Below are positions 1 through 10,258 of a stretch of 64,000 nucleotides of DNA, one piece after another. A program made the translations under genes and the position numbers. How positions within the stretch are numbered: the stretch's first letter is position 1; every line of letters begins with the position of its first letter. Source of the stretch: Stenotrophomonas lactitubi (GTDB lineage Bacteria > Pseudomonadota > Gammaproteobacteria > Xanthomonadales > Xanthomonadaceae); NCBI RefSeq assembly GCF_002803515.1, contig NZ_PHQX01000001.1, positions 3,038,001 to 3,102,000 of the forward strand. The letters run 5' to 3'. Under the pieces are notes generated by a model. The model searched no databases, was not told the DNA's origin, and saw nothing but the letters and a program-made list of their open reading frames with translations.

Positions 1-1127
1 TAACGCTTGACGCGGGCGAAACCGGGGTCGACCACATAACGGATGCGCGGCACCGTCAGCGACGTCTCGGCCACGTTGGTGGCCAGCACGATGCGCCGGT
101 TCGGGCCCGGGTTGAACACCCGGTCCTGGTCCTGGTTGGACAGCCGCGCGTACAGCGGCAGCACTTCGGTATTGCGGTACTTGCGCCGTTCCAGTGACTG
201 GTGCGCATCGCGGATCTCGCGCTCGCCCGGCAGGAAGATCAGCACGTCACCGCGCGAATCCAGGCGGGTGATTTCATCGATGGCCGAGACGATGGCATCG
301 TTGACCGTGCGCTCGCCCTGCTCTTCGCCCTCGCCTTCCAGCGCGCGATAGCGCACGTCCACCGGATAGGTGCGGCCTTCGACGCTGATTACCGGTGCGT
401 TGTCGAAATGCTGGGCGAAACGCTCGGTGTCGATGGTCGCCGACGTGACGATCAGCTTCAGGTCCGGGCGCTTGCGCAGCAGCTGCTTGAGATAGCCGAG
501 CAGGAAGTCGATGTTGAGGCTGCGCTCATGCGCTTCATCGACAATGATCGTGTCGTAGTTCGACAACCAGCGGTCGCTGGCGATCTCCGCCAGCAGGATG
601 CCGTCGGTCATGAACTTGATACGGGTGTCTTCGCCGACCTTGTCGTTGAAGCGCACCTGGTAGCCCACCAGCTGGCCCAGTTCGCTCTGCAGCTCCTGCG
701 CTACACGGCTGGCCACCGCACGCGCGGCGATCCGTCGCGGCTGAGTACAGCCGATCATGCCCGCCTGGCCACGGCCGGCGGCCAGGCACAGTTTCGGCAG
801 CTGCGTGGTCTTGCCCGAGCCGGTTTCACCGGCGATCACCACCACCTGATGGTCGCGGATCAGCTGGGTGATGGTCTCGGCTTCACGCGCAATCGGCAGC
901 TGTGGGTCCAGAGTAATGGCCGGCTGTTGTTGCGCCCGCGCCTGCCGGCGCTGCACCGAAACCTGCAAGGCCTGCTCGAAGCTGGCGGCCAGCGCCGCAT
1001 CCTGTGGCTTGGCCTGGCAACGCGAGAGCATTCCCAGCAATCGTCCACGGTCGCGGCTCATGGCGCCGTCGATGGCGGCACGCTGTTGGCGCTGGCGGGA
1101 CTGCGGCATTTTGTCGATAGCGTTCAT
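1..1127 (-). CDS. hrpA: ATP-dependent RNA helicase HrpA, 5' part (runs off left edge)
   Basis: This is the N-terminal part of a DEAH-box RNA helicase; the rest lies beyond base 1. Translating the minus strand from the ATG at 1127 gives MNAIDKMPQSRQ, then the Walker A motif GETGSGKTT, TQPRRIAARAVA, the DEAH box (IVDEAHERSLN) and motif III (TSATID), in the order seen in HrpA. An in-frame TAA lies four codons upstream of the ATG, which fixes the start. HrpA proteins are about 1300 residues, so roughly a third is visible. The family remodels RNA and helps rescue stalled ribosomes. It is divergent from dps. The plus-strand open frames over this gene are shadows. Confidence 0.93.
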   Translation of the reverse strand, partial: MNAIDKMPQSRQRQQRAAIDGAMSRDRGRLLGMLSRCQAKPQDAALAASFEQALQVSVQRRQARAQQQPAITLDPQLPIAREAETITQLIRDHQVVVIAGETGSGKTTQLPKLCLAAGRGQAGMIGCTQPRRIAARAVASRVAQELQSELGQLVGYQVRFNDKVGEDTRIKFMTDGILLAEIASDRWLSNYDTIIVDEAHERSLNIDFLLGYLKQLLRKRPDLKLIVTSATIDTERFAQHFDNAPVISVEGRTYPVDVRYRALEGEGEEQGERTVNDAIVSAIDEITRLDSRGDVLIFLPGEREIRDAHQSLERRKYRNTEVLPLYARLSNQDQDRVFNPGPNRRIVLATNVAETSLTVPRIRYVVDPGFARVKR

Positions 1128-1213
1128 CAATCGGTTCGTTTAAAACTTTGAATGCGACCAGTCATCAAGACTGATTTATTGTGAAGGCCAACGATTCCAC
1201 AAGGAGGAACCCC

Positions 1214-1762
1214 ATGGCGAAGACCAAGAGCACGACCAAGCCCAAGACCGGCAAGCAGAAGCTTGCGGCTTCCGCGCCGTCGGCCCCCAACATCGATATC
1301 GGGATCACCCAGGGCGACCGCAAGAAGATCGCCGACGGTCTGGCGCGGTTCCAGGCCGATGCGTTCACGCTCTACCTGAAGACCCACAACTTCCATTGGA
1401 ATGTCACCGGGTCGATGTTCAACTCGCTGCACACCATGTTCGAGACGCAGTACACCGAGCAGTGGGCGGCACTGGACGATGTGGCCGAGCGCATCCGCGC
1501 ACTGGGCTTCAATGCCCCGGGCTCCTACCGGGAATTTGCTGCGCTGACCTCGATCGTCGAGGAGCCGGGCCTGACCGACAGTGCGGACTGGCGTGAAATG
1601 GTACGCCAGTTGGTGGTCGCCAACGAAGCGGTATGCCGTACGGCACGTGAAGTGCTGGACGTGGCCGACGACGCTGACGACGCCCCGACCGAGGATCTGA
1701 TGACCCAGCGCCTGCAGACCCACGAGAAGTACGCCTGGATGCTGCGTTCCCTGCTGCAGTAA
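1214..1762 (+). CDS. dps: Dps family ferroxidase / DNA-protection protein
   Basis: This is a 182-residue ferritin-like Dps/bacterioferritin-related protein. Members form 12-subunit shells that oxidise and store iron and shield DNA under oxidative or starvation stress. The signature HNFHWNVTG is at residues 58-66 (His61 is the expected ferroxidase ligand), with acidic partners in LDDVAERI around residues 87-94. The N-terminus is unusually Lys-rich (about seven Lys in the first 17 residues), as in Dps proteins that bind DNA through a basic tail. The start is the ATG at 1214 because AAGGAGGAA lies just upstream. An in-frame ATG at 1181 lacks such a site. No OxyR or Fur box was identified by eye. 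Confidence 0.93.
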   Translation: MAKTKSTTKPKTGKQKLAASAPSAPNIDIGITQGDRKKIADGLARFQADAFTLYLKTHNFHWNVTGSMFNSLHTMFETQYTEQWAALDDVAERIRALGFNAPGSYREFAALTSIVEEPGLTDSADWREMVRQLVVANEAVCRTAREVLDVADDADDAPTEDLMTQRLQTHEKYAWMLRSLLQ

Positions 1763-1780
1763 GGGTTGGGGGTTCTCGGC

Positions 1781-1988
1781 AGGGCTGCGCCCTGCACCCG
1801 CAGAGGCAGCTGCAACTGCAACGGCAACGGCCAAAGCAGGAGCTGGTTTCCTGCGGGTTGGCGGGGTGGGTCCGGTTGCGGGGGACGCCGTGAATACGTC
1901 CCTGTAGGCTCGGTCGCGCCATCCATGGCGCTCACGCCCCCGCAACCGGACCCACCCCGCCCTTGACAGACCTCCGCGATCTGTCGGG
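1781..1988 (+). repeat. Long palindromic dispersed repeat, copy A
   Basis: This intergenic block has four parts: a short GC hairpin (ggctgcgccctgcacc), a tract of imperfect CTGCAA/CGGCAA units, and a pair of long inverted arms (gggtgggtccggttgcgg and its complement). Between the arms is a smaller GTAGGCTC-type palindrome around a near-perfect cgccatccatggcg. The same architecture recurs inverted at 2099-2313 and in the same orientation at 60651-60870. I see no reading frame in it. The 1763-2341 gap between dps and recQ is almost wholly filled by repeat DNA. Confidence 0.7.
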
Positions 1989-1996
1989 CCGGCGCT

Positions 1997-2039
1997 TGGG
2001 GTCGGATCCGTTTTCCGCAGGAAAACGGATCCGACCCCA
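1997..2039. repeat. Perfect 20-bp inverted repeat with 3-nt loop
   Basis: Left arm 1997-2016 and right arm 2020-2039 are perfect complements around a GCA loop, and each arm contains GGATCCG. On the plus strand the right arm is followed by TTTTGTTTG, so it could act as a weak intrinsic terminator. It lies between repeat copies A and B. Confidence 0.65.
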
Positions 2040-2066
2040 TTTTGTTTGTCGATATCTGACAGATTT

Positions 2067-2090
2067 CATCCACGCATGGCGTGGATCTAC
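2067..2090 (-). repeat. SMAG/GTAG-type REP palindrome
   Basis: On the minus strand this reads GTAGATCCACGCCATGCG and continues into the complementary arm: the GTAG head and about 7-bp stem typical of Stenotrophomonas SMAG repeats. Matching units are at 9179-9202 and 60955-60978. Confidence 0.75.
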
Positions 2091-2098
2091 TGACCGTC

Positions 2099-2313
2099 AC
2101 CGGGAAACTGTCGAAGGCGGGGCGGTGTCGGATTGCGGGGTGTCCGCGGCATGGATGCCGCGGCCAAGCCTACAGGGACGTACTTGCGGCGTCCCCGCAC
2201 TCCGACACCGCCCCGCCAAACCACGGATCACCCCAGAGCCGGCTGTTGCCCTTGACGTTGACGTTGACGTTGACGTTGCTCTGGCTCATAGCAGGTGCCG
2301 GGTGCAACCCGGC
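2099..2313 (-). repeat. Long palindromic dispersed repeat, copy B (inverted)
   Basis: Read on the minus strand, this block has the same order of parts as copy A: terminal GC hairpin (gccgggttgcacccggc), variable tract, long arms with GCGGGGCGGTGTCGG, and a central palindrome around gcggcatccatgccgc. The variable tract here is four perfect GACGTT units (2253-2277) instead of the CGGCAA-like units of the other copies. The block ends about 25 bases before the recQ start, so it may influence recQ expression. Confidence 0.7.
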
Positions 2314-2341
2314 CGAACCCCCGCCGGGGTAAACTAGCCGG

Positions 2342-4147
<1,806 letters not shown>

Positions 4148-4171
4148 CGCCAACCGTACGCTGATGCCCCT

Positions 4172-4235
4172 GTAGAGCCGAGCCCGCGCTCGGCTGCCGT
4201 TCGCGCAGAAGCGGCCGAGCATGGCTCGGCACTAC
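4172..4235. repeat. Inverted pair of SMAG/GTAG repeats
   Basis: GTAGAGCCGAGC... at 4172-4195 on the plus strand faces a matching unit ending CTAC at 4213-4235. The two GTAG palindromes form a head-out inverted dimer 3' of recQ, where it can fold as a larger hairpin that ends or stabilises the message. Confidence 0.75.
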
Positions 4236-4311
4236 ATTGGTGCAACTCCAACCTTGAACGCACCATTCAGCATGAAGTGCATCCGGCCCCGCTTGCGGCT
4301 AAATTGACGCC

Positions 4312-4698
4312 ATGTCCCTCGCCTCGACCCTGCTCCGTGTCGTGCTCATGCTCAGCCTGTTGCTCAACGGGCTGAACGCGGCCATGGCCAGCGGGCACGA
4401 AGAGATGGGTCGCATGGCCCATGCGATGACCTCGGCGATGACCGATGAGGGCGACGCGGACTGCCACCACCACGCCGGCATGACCGCCGACGAGGCGCCG
4501 CAGGCCAAGGCCCCCGCCCATGACGCGCACTGCCAGATCAAGGACTGCGTGCGCAGCTGCGCCCAGCACCCGCTGCTGGCGGTGCAGGCACTGCCGTTCC
4601 TGGCAGGCCCCGGTCTTTCCCTGACCCCGCAGCCGATGCCTGCCAACGGCCGCCCGGCACCGCCGCTGCCGCCGATCTCACGCCCTCCCATCGGCTGA
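4312..4698 (+). CDS. copL: CopL family metal-binding regulatory protein
   Basis: This 128-residue small secreted protein has an N-terminal hydrophobic signal-like segment (LLRVVLMLSLLLNGLNAAMA). It is followed by a His/Met/Cys-rich region with DCHHHAGM, HDAHCQIKDC and CAQH, suited to copper binding. It sits directly upstream of copA and copB. In Xanthomonas the equivalent first gene, copL, is needed for copper-inducible expression of copAB. Position, size and metal-ligand content fit that family. The C-terminus is Pro-rich. The ligand clusters are visible in the sequence; the regulatory role is taken from Xanthomonas, not shown here. Confidence 0.82.
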   Translation: MSLASTLLRVVLMLSLLLNGLNAAMASGHEEMGRMAHAMTSAMTDEGDADCHHHAGMTADEAPQAKAPAHDAHCQIKDCVRSCAQHPLLAVQALPFLAGPGLSLTPQPMPANGRPAPPLPPISRPPIG

Positions 4699-4773
4699 TC
4701 CAACACGCCTCGTGCGCGCTGCGCACTGAAGCCGGCCCTGCGCTGGCGTCTTTCCGTGTTTGGAGTCACCACC

Positions 4774-6585
4774 ATGAGTACCCGTATTCCTCCCGGCCCG
4801 GGCGCTGTGCCCATGCCGTCGCGCCGTCTTTTCGTGCAGGGCATCGCTGCTGGCGGCGTGGTTGCCGGCATCGCCGCAGCCGGCGTCCCGCAGCGCGCGC
4901 TCGCCGCCGCCTCTGCCGCGCCACGCCTGGCCGGCGCGCCGGCGGTCATCAGCGATACCCGCGTTGAACTGGCCATCGGCGAGTCGCTGGCCAACTTCAC
5001 CGGCCGCACCCGCCCGGCGATCACCGTCAACGGCTCGCTGCCGGCACCGATCCTGCGCTGGCGCGAAGGCCAGACCGTGGACCTGTTCGTGCGCAACACG
5101 CTCGGCCAGCACCCCACCTCCATCCACTGGCACGGCATCCTGCTGCCGGCCAACATGGATGGCGTACCCGGCCTGAGCTTCAACGGCATCGGCCCCGGCG
5201 AGACCTACCACTACCACTTCGATCTCAAGCAGTCCGGCACCTACTGGTATCACAGCCATTCGCTGTTCCAGGAACAGGCAGGGCTGTACGGTGCGCTGAT
5301 CATCGACCCGGCAGAGCCGGCACCGTACCGGCATGACCGCGAGCACGTGATCATGCTGTCCGACTGGACCGACATGGATCCTGGCGCGCTGTTCCGGCGC
5401 ATGAAGAAGCTCGCCGAGCACGACAACTACTACAAGCGCACCCTGCCTGACTTCCTGCGCGACGCCCGTCGCGATGGCTGGTCGGCCGCGCTGTCCGACC
5501 GCGGCATGTGGGGCCGGATGCGGATGACGCCCAGCGACATCTCCGACATCAACGCGCACACCTACACCTACCTGATGAACGGCACTGCGCCGGCCGGCAA
5601 CTGGACCGGCCTGTTCCGCAGTGGCGAAAAGGTGCTGCTGCGTTTCATCAATGGCGCGTCGATGACTTACTTCGACGTGCGCATCCCCGGCCTGAAGATG
5701 ACCGTGGTCGCCGCCGACGGCCAGTACATCCATCCGGTCAGCATCGACGAGTTCCGCATCGCCCCGGCCGAAACCTACGACGTACTGGTCGAACCCAGCG
5801 GCCAGGATGCCTTCACCATCTTCTGCCAGGACATGGGCCGCACCGGCTATGCCGCCGGTACCCTCGCTGTGCGTCATGGCCTGCAGGCACCGATTCCGCA
5901 ACGCGACCCGCGCCCGTTGCTGACGATGAGCGACATGGGTCACGACATGGGCAGCGGTGGCCATGGTGGCCACGACATGGCGGCAATGAAGGGCATGGAA
6001 GGCGGCTGTGGTGCCAGCATGGGCCACGGTGCGCATGGTGGCGGCGATACCGCCAGCAAGGCACCGAAGCACCCCGCCAGTGAGCGCAACAATCCGCTGG
6101 TGGACATGCAGAGCTCGGCCACCGAGCCGAAGCTGGACGACCCCGGCATCGGCCTGCGAGACAACGGCCGCCAGGTACTCACCTATGGTGCGATGCGCAG
6201 CCTGTTCGAAGACCCCGATGGTCGCGAGCCCGGCCGCGAGATCGAGCTGCACCTGACCGGCCACATGGAGAAGTTCTCCTGGTCGTTCGATGGCATTCCC
6301 TTCGCCGGTGCCGAGCCGCTGCGCCTGAACTACGGCGAGCGCATGCGCATCGTGCTGGTCAACGACACGATGATGCAGCACCCGATCCATCTGCATGGTG
6401 TGTGGAGCGATCTGGAAAACGCACAGGGTGAATTCCAGGTGCGCAAGCACACCATCGACATGCCGCCCGGCACACGCCGCACCTATCGCGTACGCGCCGA
6501 TGCACTCGGCCGCTGGGCCTACCACTGCCATCTGCTGTACCACATGGAAGCAGGCATGATGCGCGAAGTGAGGATCGAAGAATGA
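4774..6585 (+). CDS. copA: Copper resistance multicopper oxidase CopA
   Basis: This is a 603-residue periplasmic multicopper oxidase that binds copper and oxidises Cu(I). The N-terminus carries a twin-arginine export signal (SRRLFVQG followed by a hydrophobic stretch and an AxA site). Copper-site motifs appear in the usual order: HWHG, WYHSH, then HPIHLHG and HCHLLYHMEAGM at the C-terminus. A Met/His-rich insertion (MGHDMGSGGHGGHDMAAMKGM) around residues 390-430 is typical of CopA/PcoA. The start is the ATG at 4774, with GGAGT nine bases upstream; an in-frame ATG at 4756 lacks one. The stop overlaps the copB start, so the two are translationally coupled. Confidence 0.95.
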   Translation: MSTRIPPGPGAVPMPSRRLFVQGIAAGGVVAGIAAAGVPQRALAAASAAPRLAGAPAVISDTRVELAIGESLANFTGRTRPAITVNGSLPAPILRWREGQTVDLFVRNTLGQHPTSIHWHGILLPANMDGVPGLSFNGIGPGETYHYHFDLKQSGTYWYHSHSLFQEQAGLYGALIIDPAEPAPYRHDREHVIMLSDWTDMDPGALFRRMKKLAEHDNYYKRTLPDFLRDARRDGWSAALSDRGMWGRMRMTPSDISDINAHTYTYLMNGTAPAGNWTGLFRSGEKVLLRFINGASMTYFDVRIPGLKMTVVAADGQYIHPVSIDEFRIAPAETYDVLVEPSGQDAFTIFCQDMGRTGYAAGTLAVRHGLQAPIPQRDPRPLLTMSDMGHDMGSGGHGGHDMAAMKGMEGGCGASMGHGAHGGGDTASKAPKHPASERNNPLVDMQSSATEPKLDDPGIGLRDNGRQVLTYGAMRSLFEDPDGREPGREIELHLTGHMEKFSWSFDGIPFAGAEPLRLNYGERMRIVLVNDTMMQHPIHLHGVWSDLENAQGEFQVRKHTIDMPPGTRRTYRVRADALGRWAYHCHLLYHMEAGMMREVRIEE

Positions 6586-7547
6586 GCCGTTCCCTGCTTG
6601 CTCCGAGCCTGTTGACCCTCGGCATGTTGGCCGCGCTGCCCGCGTTCGCGCAGTCCCATGCCGGTCATGACATGACAGCGCCCTCGCCTCCTGCCGATAC
6701 CGCACCAGCGGCAGCGGCCGACGTGGATCATTCGAAGATGGACCACTCGAAGATGGATCACGGCGCGATGGACCATTCAACGATGGATCATGGCGCGATG
6801 GATCACTCGAAAATGGGCCATGGCACGCCCGCGCCGACCGCGCCGCGCGAACCGATTCCTGTCCCCACCGATGCCGATCGTGCGGCCGCGTTCCCACCCA
6901 TCGCGCATGGTGCGATGGAGCACGCTCCGGAGATCAACAGCCTGTTGCTGATCGATCGCCTGGAGCACTGGGATGGAAAGAACGGCAACGGCCAGGCCTG
7001 GGAGGCCAGCGGCTGGATCGGCGGCAACATCAACCGCCTGTGGCTGCGTACCGATGGTGAACGCAGCCAGGGCCGCACGGAATCCTCTGGCGTGGAAGCA
7101 CTCTACGGGCGTGCCATTTCGCCGTGGTGGGACGTGCTGGTCGGCGTACGCCAGGACTTCCGCCCCGCCGATTCACGCACCTGGGCGGCGATCGGCATCC
7201 AGGGGCTGGCACCGTACAAGTTCGAAAGCTCGGCCACGCTGTACATGGGTTCCGGCGGCCAGGTGCTGGCCAAGGCCGAAGTCGAGTACGACGTGCTGTT
7301 GACCAACCGGTTGATCCTGCAGCCTCTGCTGGAAGCGACCGTGGCCAGCAAGGATGAACCCGAGTACGGCATCGGCCGCGGCCTCAACAAGGTCGAAGCC
7401 GGCCTGCGCCTGCGCTACGAGTTCAACCGCCGCTTCGCGCCGTACATCGGCATCAGCCACGAACGCGCGTTCGGCGACACGGCGGACTATGCCGGCGACC
7501 ATGCACGCGATACGCGCTGGGTCGCCGGCATCCGCATGTGGTTCTGA
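6582..7547 (+). CDS. copB: Copper resistance outer-membrane protein CopB
   Basis: This 321-residue protein starts at an ATGA overlap with copA. It has a cleavable signal peptide ending near AFAQ. A tandem run of about six DHxxM pentapeptides follows (DHSKM, DHSKM, DHGAM, DHSTM, DHGAM, DHSKM, residues about 48-78) as candidate copper ligands. A C-terminal beta-barrel domain of the CopB/PcoB family ends in an aromatic residue (MWF), as usual for outer-membrane insertion. It works with CopA in periplasmic copper sequestration. The pentapeptide array is the part most likely to vary in length between strains. Confidence 0.94.
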   Translation: MSRSLLAPSLLTLGMLAALPAFAQSHAGHDMTAPSPPADTAPAAAADVDHSKMDHSKMDHGAMDHSTMDHGAMDHSKMGHGTPAPTAPREPIPVPTDADRAAAFPPIAHGAMEHAPEINSLLLIDRLEHWDGKNGNGQAWEASGWIGGNINRLWLRTDGERSQGRTESSGVEALYGRAISPWWDVLVGVRQDFRPADSRTWAAIGIQGLAPYKFESSATLYMGSGGQVLAKAEVEYDVLLTNRLILQPLLEATVASKDEPEYGIGRGLNKVEAGLRLRYEFNRRFAPYIGISHERAFGDTADYAGDHARDTRWVAGIRMWF

Positions 7548-7572
7548 GCAGCGGATCGTGAGCAGCAGCCAG

Positions 7573-7590
7573 CCCCGGCAACCACCGGGG
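7573..7590 (+). terminator. GC stem-loop after copB
   Basis: CCCCGG at 7573-7578 pairs with CCGGGG at 7585-7590, just after the copB stop. No U-rich tail follows, so termination is only possible, not demonstrated. Confidence 0.3.
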
Positions 7591-7628
7591 CCGGCTACAC
7601 TGCCGCACGTTCCATTGCAGGCTGCACC

Positions 7629-8141
7629 ATGTCGTTGCATATCCGCCGCGCCACCCTGGCCGACGTCGACGCCCTGTCGGCGATCGCCATCGCCACCTAT
7701 ACCGAAACCTGGGGCGATTCCTATCCGCCGCAGGACCTGCACATCTTCCTGCAGGATCACTACGGCACCGCACCGCAGCGGGTCGAGCTATCCGACCCGC
7801 GCAGCGCGGTGTGGCTGCTGCTGGAGGGTGAAACGGTAGTGGGCTATCTGGCCGCCGGTGCCAACACCCTGCCGCATGCGGACGCGCGCGATGGCGACGT
7901 CGAACTCAAGCGTCTGTACGTCCTGGCCAGTCACCAGAACGGCGGCCACGGTGCGCGGCTGATGGATACGTTCATGGCCTGGCTGGACCAGCCACAGCGC
8001 CGCACCCTGTGGGTGGGCGTGTGGGAAGAGAACTTCGGTGCGCAGCGCTTCTACGCGCGTTATGGCTGCAGCAAGGCCGGCGAGTACGACTTCATTGTCG
8101 GCGACAGCCGCGACCGCGAGTTCATCCTGCGCCGGCCCTGA
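7629..8141 (+). CDS. GNAT family N-acetyltransferase
   Basis: This 170-residue single-domain GCN5-related acetyltransferase opens with the family beta-strand IRRATLADVDAL. The central strand VELKRLYVLASHQNGGHGARLMDTFMAW contains the acetyl-CoA pyrophosphate-binding loop, here NGGHGA, a form of the Q/RxxGxG/A motif. The C-terminal WEENFGAQRFYARYGC segment is the conserved beta5/alpha4 region. The substrate cannot be told from sequence; small molecules or protein N-termini are both usual for the family. It stands alone on the plus strand between copB and a convergent zinc-ribbon gene. Confidence 0.88.
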   Translation: MSLHIRRATLADVDALSAIAIATYTETWGDSYPPQDLHIFLQDHYGTAPQRVELSDPRSAVWLLLEGETVVGYLAAGANTLPHADARDGDVELKRLYVLASHQNGGHGARLMDTFMAWLDQPQRRTLWVGVWEENFGAQRFYARYGCSKAGEYDFIVGDSRDREFILRRP

Positions 8142-8147
8142 GCGACC

Positions 8148-8471
8148 TCAGAAATCGAACAGCTCGGAGAGGAAACTCTCCTTCTTCTTTTTCTTGTAAC
8201 CCTGGCTGTACTGGCCACGGTTGTCGTCGTGGCGCTGGCCGAGATGACGGGTATCGCGATGCATCACCGGCGGCGGCGCGGCCTGCGGTTGCACAGGCGC
8301 GGGCCCTGGCGGCGGCATGGCGGCGCCTGCACCGTCAGTGGCGCGTTCGATGATCTTGTCGAGTTCGCCACGATCCAGCCATACGCCACGGCAGCTCGGG
8401 CAGTAGTCGATCTCGATGCCATGGCGCTCGGCCATCTGCAGGGTCTGGGTCTTGCACACGGGGCACAGCAT
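8148..8471 (-). CDS. Zinc-ribbon (TFIIB-type zf) domain protein
   Basis: This is a small protein (107 residues from this start) with an N-terminal zinc ribbon: CPVCK, 15 residues or so, then CPSCRGVWLDRGELDKI, the typical zf-TFIIB signature. A Pro/Ala-rich linker and a basic tail (YKKKKKESFLSELFDF) follow. It may bind nucleic acid or protein; the function is unknown. Two in-frame ATGs exist, at 8477 and 8471. The AGGAG site is only two bases from the first but eight from the second, so 8471 is preferred. It converges with the acetyltransferase gene, leaving six bases between the stops. Confidence 0.8.
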   Translation of the reverse strand: MLCPVCKTQTLQMAERHGIEIDYCPSCRGVWLDRGELDKIIERATDGAGAAMPPPGPAPVQPQAAPPPVMHRDTRHLGQRHDDNRGQYSQGYKKKKKESFLSELFDF

Positions 8472-8749
8472 TCGCATTGCTCCTGTCGGTCTGCCCTCGA
8501 CTGTACCTGCGTACGGATGACTGTGCGGCAACGCATGACCGATGGCACAGGGACTTCCGGCGCGTGCCGCTGCCCCCGGCTGCCCAGCGCACTGCGCCTG
8601 CTGGCGGTGGCAGCACTGGCCTGGCATGCGCGCCGCCAGCGCAGCTAGGTCTTGTAACGCCCACTTAGCCAATCCTGCACACGGGGCTCACTGGGGGCTT
8701 GCGCATACTTGCGCGCCTTTCATGCCCTACCGTCCGGAGTTGTTGCGTC

Positions 8750-9172
8750 ATGCTGCTGTCCAAGCGCCACGTTGAACCACGCGTCCTGCTGATCGAAGAC
8801 GCCGAGGAAACCCGTGAACTGAGCCGGATGGCGCTGGAGAGCCAGGCCTGCCACGTCGCAGGCGTGAGCAGCGCCGAAGCCGCGCTGGGCCTGCTGGCGG
8901 CCGGTGAGCGCTTCGACCTGATGTTCACCGACGTCAATCTCGGCCGGGTCAGTGGCATCGAGGCCGCCAACCGCGTGCGCGGTCTGTACCCCGAGCTGCC
9001 GATCCTGGTGACCTCCGGCATGGACCAGCATGCCGTGCTGCCGCAGCTGCAGGACGGCATCCACTTCCTGCCCAAGCCCTACAACATGAGCGAGCTGCTG
9101 GATGCGATCCGGTTGTGCTTCCGTCATGCGGATGTCGGCGTGTTGACCGGGGCGGATGCACAGGCAGCGTGA
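8750..9172 (+). CDS. Stand-alone response-regulator receiver protein
   Basis: This 140-residue protein is essentially one CheY-like receiver domain. It has the acidic pair (LLIEDAEE), the phosphoacceptor Asp in FTDVNLG (near residue 63), the Thr/Ser switch in LVTSG and the conserved Lys in FLPKPY. There is no output domain, so it probably acts by protein-protein contact in a phosphorelay. No histidine kinase is adjacent. The start at 8750 (MLLSKRH) is chosen because upstream in-frame codons give an implausible extension. The 272 bases before it hold no recognisable gene. Confidence 0.87.
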   Translation: MLLSKRHVEPRVLLIEDAEETRELSRMALESQACHVAGVSSAEAALGLLAAGERFDLMFTDVNLGRVSGIEAANRVRGLYPELPILVTSGMDQHAVLPQLQDGIHFLPKPYNMSELLDAIRLCFRHADVGVLTGADAQAA

Positions 9173-9178
9173 GGCATT

Positions 9179-9202
9179 CATCCACGCATGGCGTGGATCT
9201 AC
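9179..9202 (-). repeat. SMAG/GTAG-type REP palindrome
   Basis: This is the same unit as 2067-2090 (minus strand GTAGATCCACGCC...), six bases after the receiver gene stop and between convergent genes. It is a likely 3' stabiliser or terminator. Confidence 0.72.
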
Positions 9203-9235
9203 TGGTGCATCTGCATGCGTGGATGGAATTGGCCG

Positions 9236-10171
9236 TCAACCGCCGGTGTACGGTCCTTCGCCCGGAAGTACCTGCAGCAGCGCGCGGGTGATCACGCGCG
9301 GATACACAGTGAGATGGTCTTCGCCATCAATCACGATGTTCTCCACCTGCAGCTTGCGACCGCTGCCCTGCAGCTGGCCGGCAAAGTCGGCGGTCTGCCG
9401 CAGCATGTCGTTGCCCGTTGAATAGCGTGGCCCCGGCTTGACCGTCTCGTAGCCGCCCACCGACAACAGCACACGGATGGGCTGTGAAGGCATTACCGCG
9501 GCGTCCTGCATGCGCGGCAGCAGGCCCTGGTCGAACCACAGCGACGGACTGGACAGGATGTAGGTGCCGAACATGTCGGGCTGGGTCGTCAGCACGTAAG
9601 CACCAAACAGCGCGCCATAGGAATGACCCGCGAACACGCGCCGGGCCGGATCGGTACGGTAGCGCGCATCGACCATCGGCAACACCTGCGCAGCCACGAA
9701 GTCGCGATAGTGCGCGGCACCACCGTAGATAACATCATCGCTGTAGTAGCCGGCTGGCGTGCGCACCGGGTTGCTGGGCGTGTAATCGCGCGAGCGGCTC
9801 TGTTTCGACGTCAGTCCTTCCTGCGGCGGCAACCCGACCAGGATGAAATCCTCGATATTGACCCCCTGCTGCCCCACCAGGTTGCGCACACTGCGCACCA
9901 GCGGAAAGCTGTACAACGCATCGGTCACGTACAGCACCGGATAGCGCTTCTGCGGATGTGCCGCGTAGCCAGCAGGCAATGCCACCCACAGGGCATAGTC
10001 GCGCCCGATCGGGTCATGCACGCGCAGTGACTCTGTATCGGGCAGCACCACGCCGGGCACGGCCGTCGCGCCCTCCTTCGCTTCACCCTGCGCGGCCGGC
10101 GGCGCCACCGACATCGCACAACCACTTACGGCCAGGCAGACCGCTACACTCCATCCACGCACACGCTGCAT
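9236..10171 (-). CDS. Alpha/beta-hydrolase esterase, probable lipoprotein
   Basis: This 311-residue hydrolase is of the esterase D/enterochelin-esterase-like fold. The N-terminus carries a lipoprotein signal (VCLAVSGCAM; Cys is the lipid-bearing residue), so it is probably anchored to an envelope membrane. The nucleophile elbow is GHSYG in RRVFAGHSYGALFGAY. A His in DGEDHLTVYPR near the C-terminus is the likely catalytic base. The start at 10171 (MQRVRGW) is preferred over 10201 because a GGGAGAG site precedes it. It is followed at once on the same strand by a second, related esterase gene upstream, so a two-gene unit is likely. The substrate is unknown. Confidence 0.84.
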   Translation of the reverse strand: MQRVRGWSVAVCLAVSGCAMSVAPPAAQGEAKEGATAVPGVVLPDTESLRVHDPIGRDYALWVALPAGYAAHPQKRYPVLYVTDALYSFPLVRSVRNLVGQQGVNIEDFILVGLPPQEGLTSKQSRSRDYTPSNPVRTPAGYYSDDVIYGGAAHYRDFVAAQVLPMVDARYRTDPARRVFAGHSYGALFGAYVLTTQPDMFGTYILSSPSLWFDQGLLPRMQDAAVMPSQPIRVLLSVGGYETVKPGPRYSTGNDMLRQTADFAGQLQGSGRKLQVENIVIDGEDHLTVYPRVITRALLQVLPGEGPYTGG

Positions 10172-10258
10172 CCGTTCGCTCTCCCGTTGCGGGCGGCGCA
10201 CGCAGGTGGCGCCGCTACCGCATCCTCACACGCCGCGTTGCCGTACGCCAAGCCACTC

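Noticed and set aside
4678..6897. A 739-residue open frame on the minus strand
   Set aside because: It is the reverse of copA/copB with low-complexity His/Ala/Gly composition; the plus-strand genes have clear family motifs.
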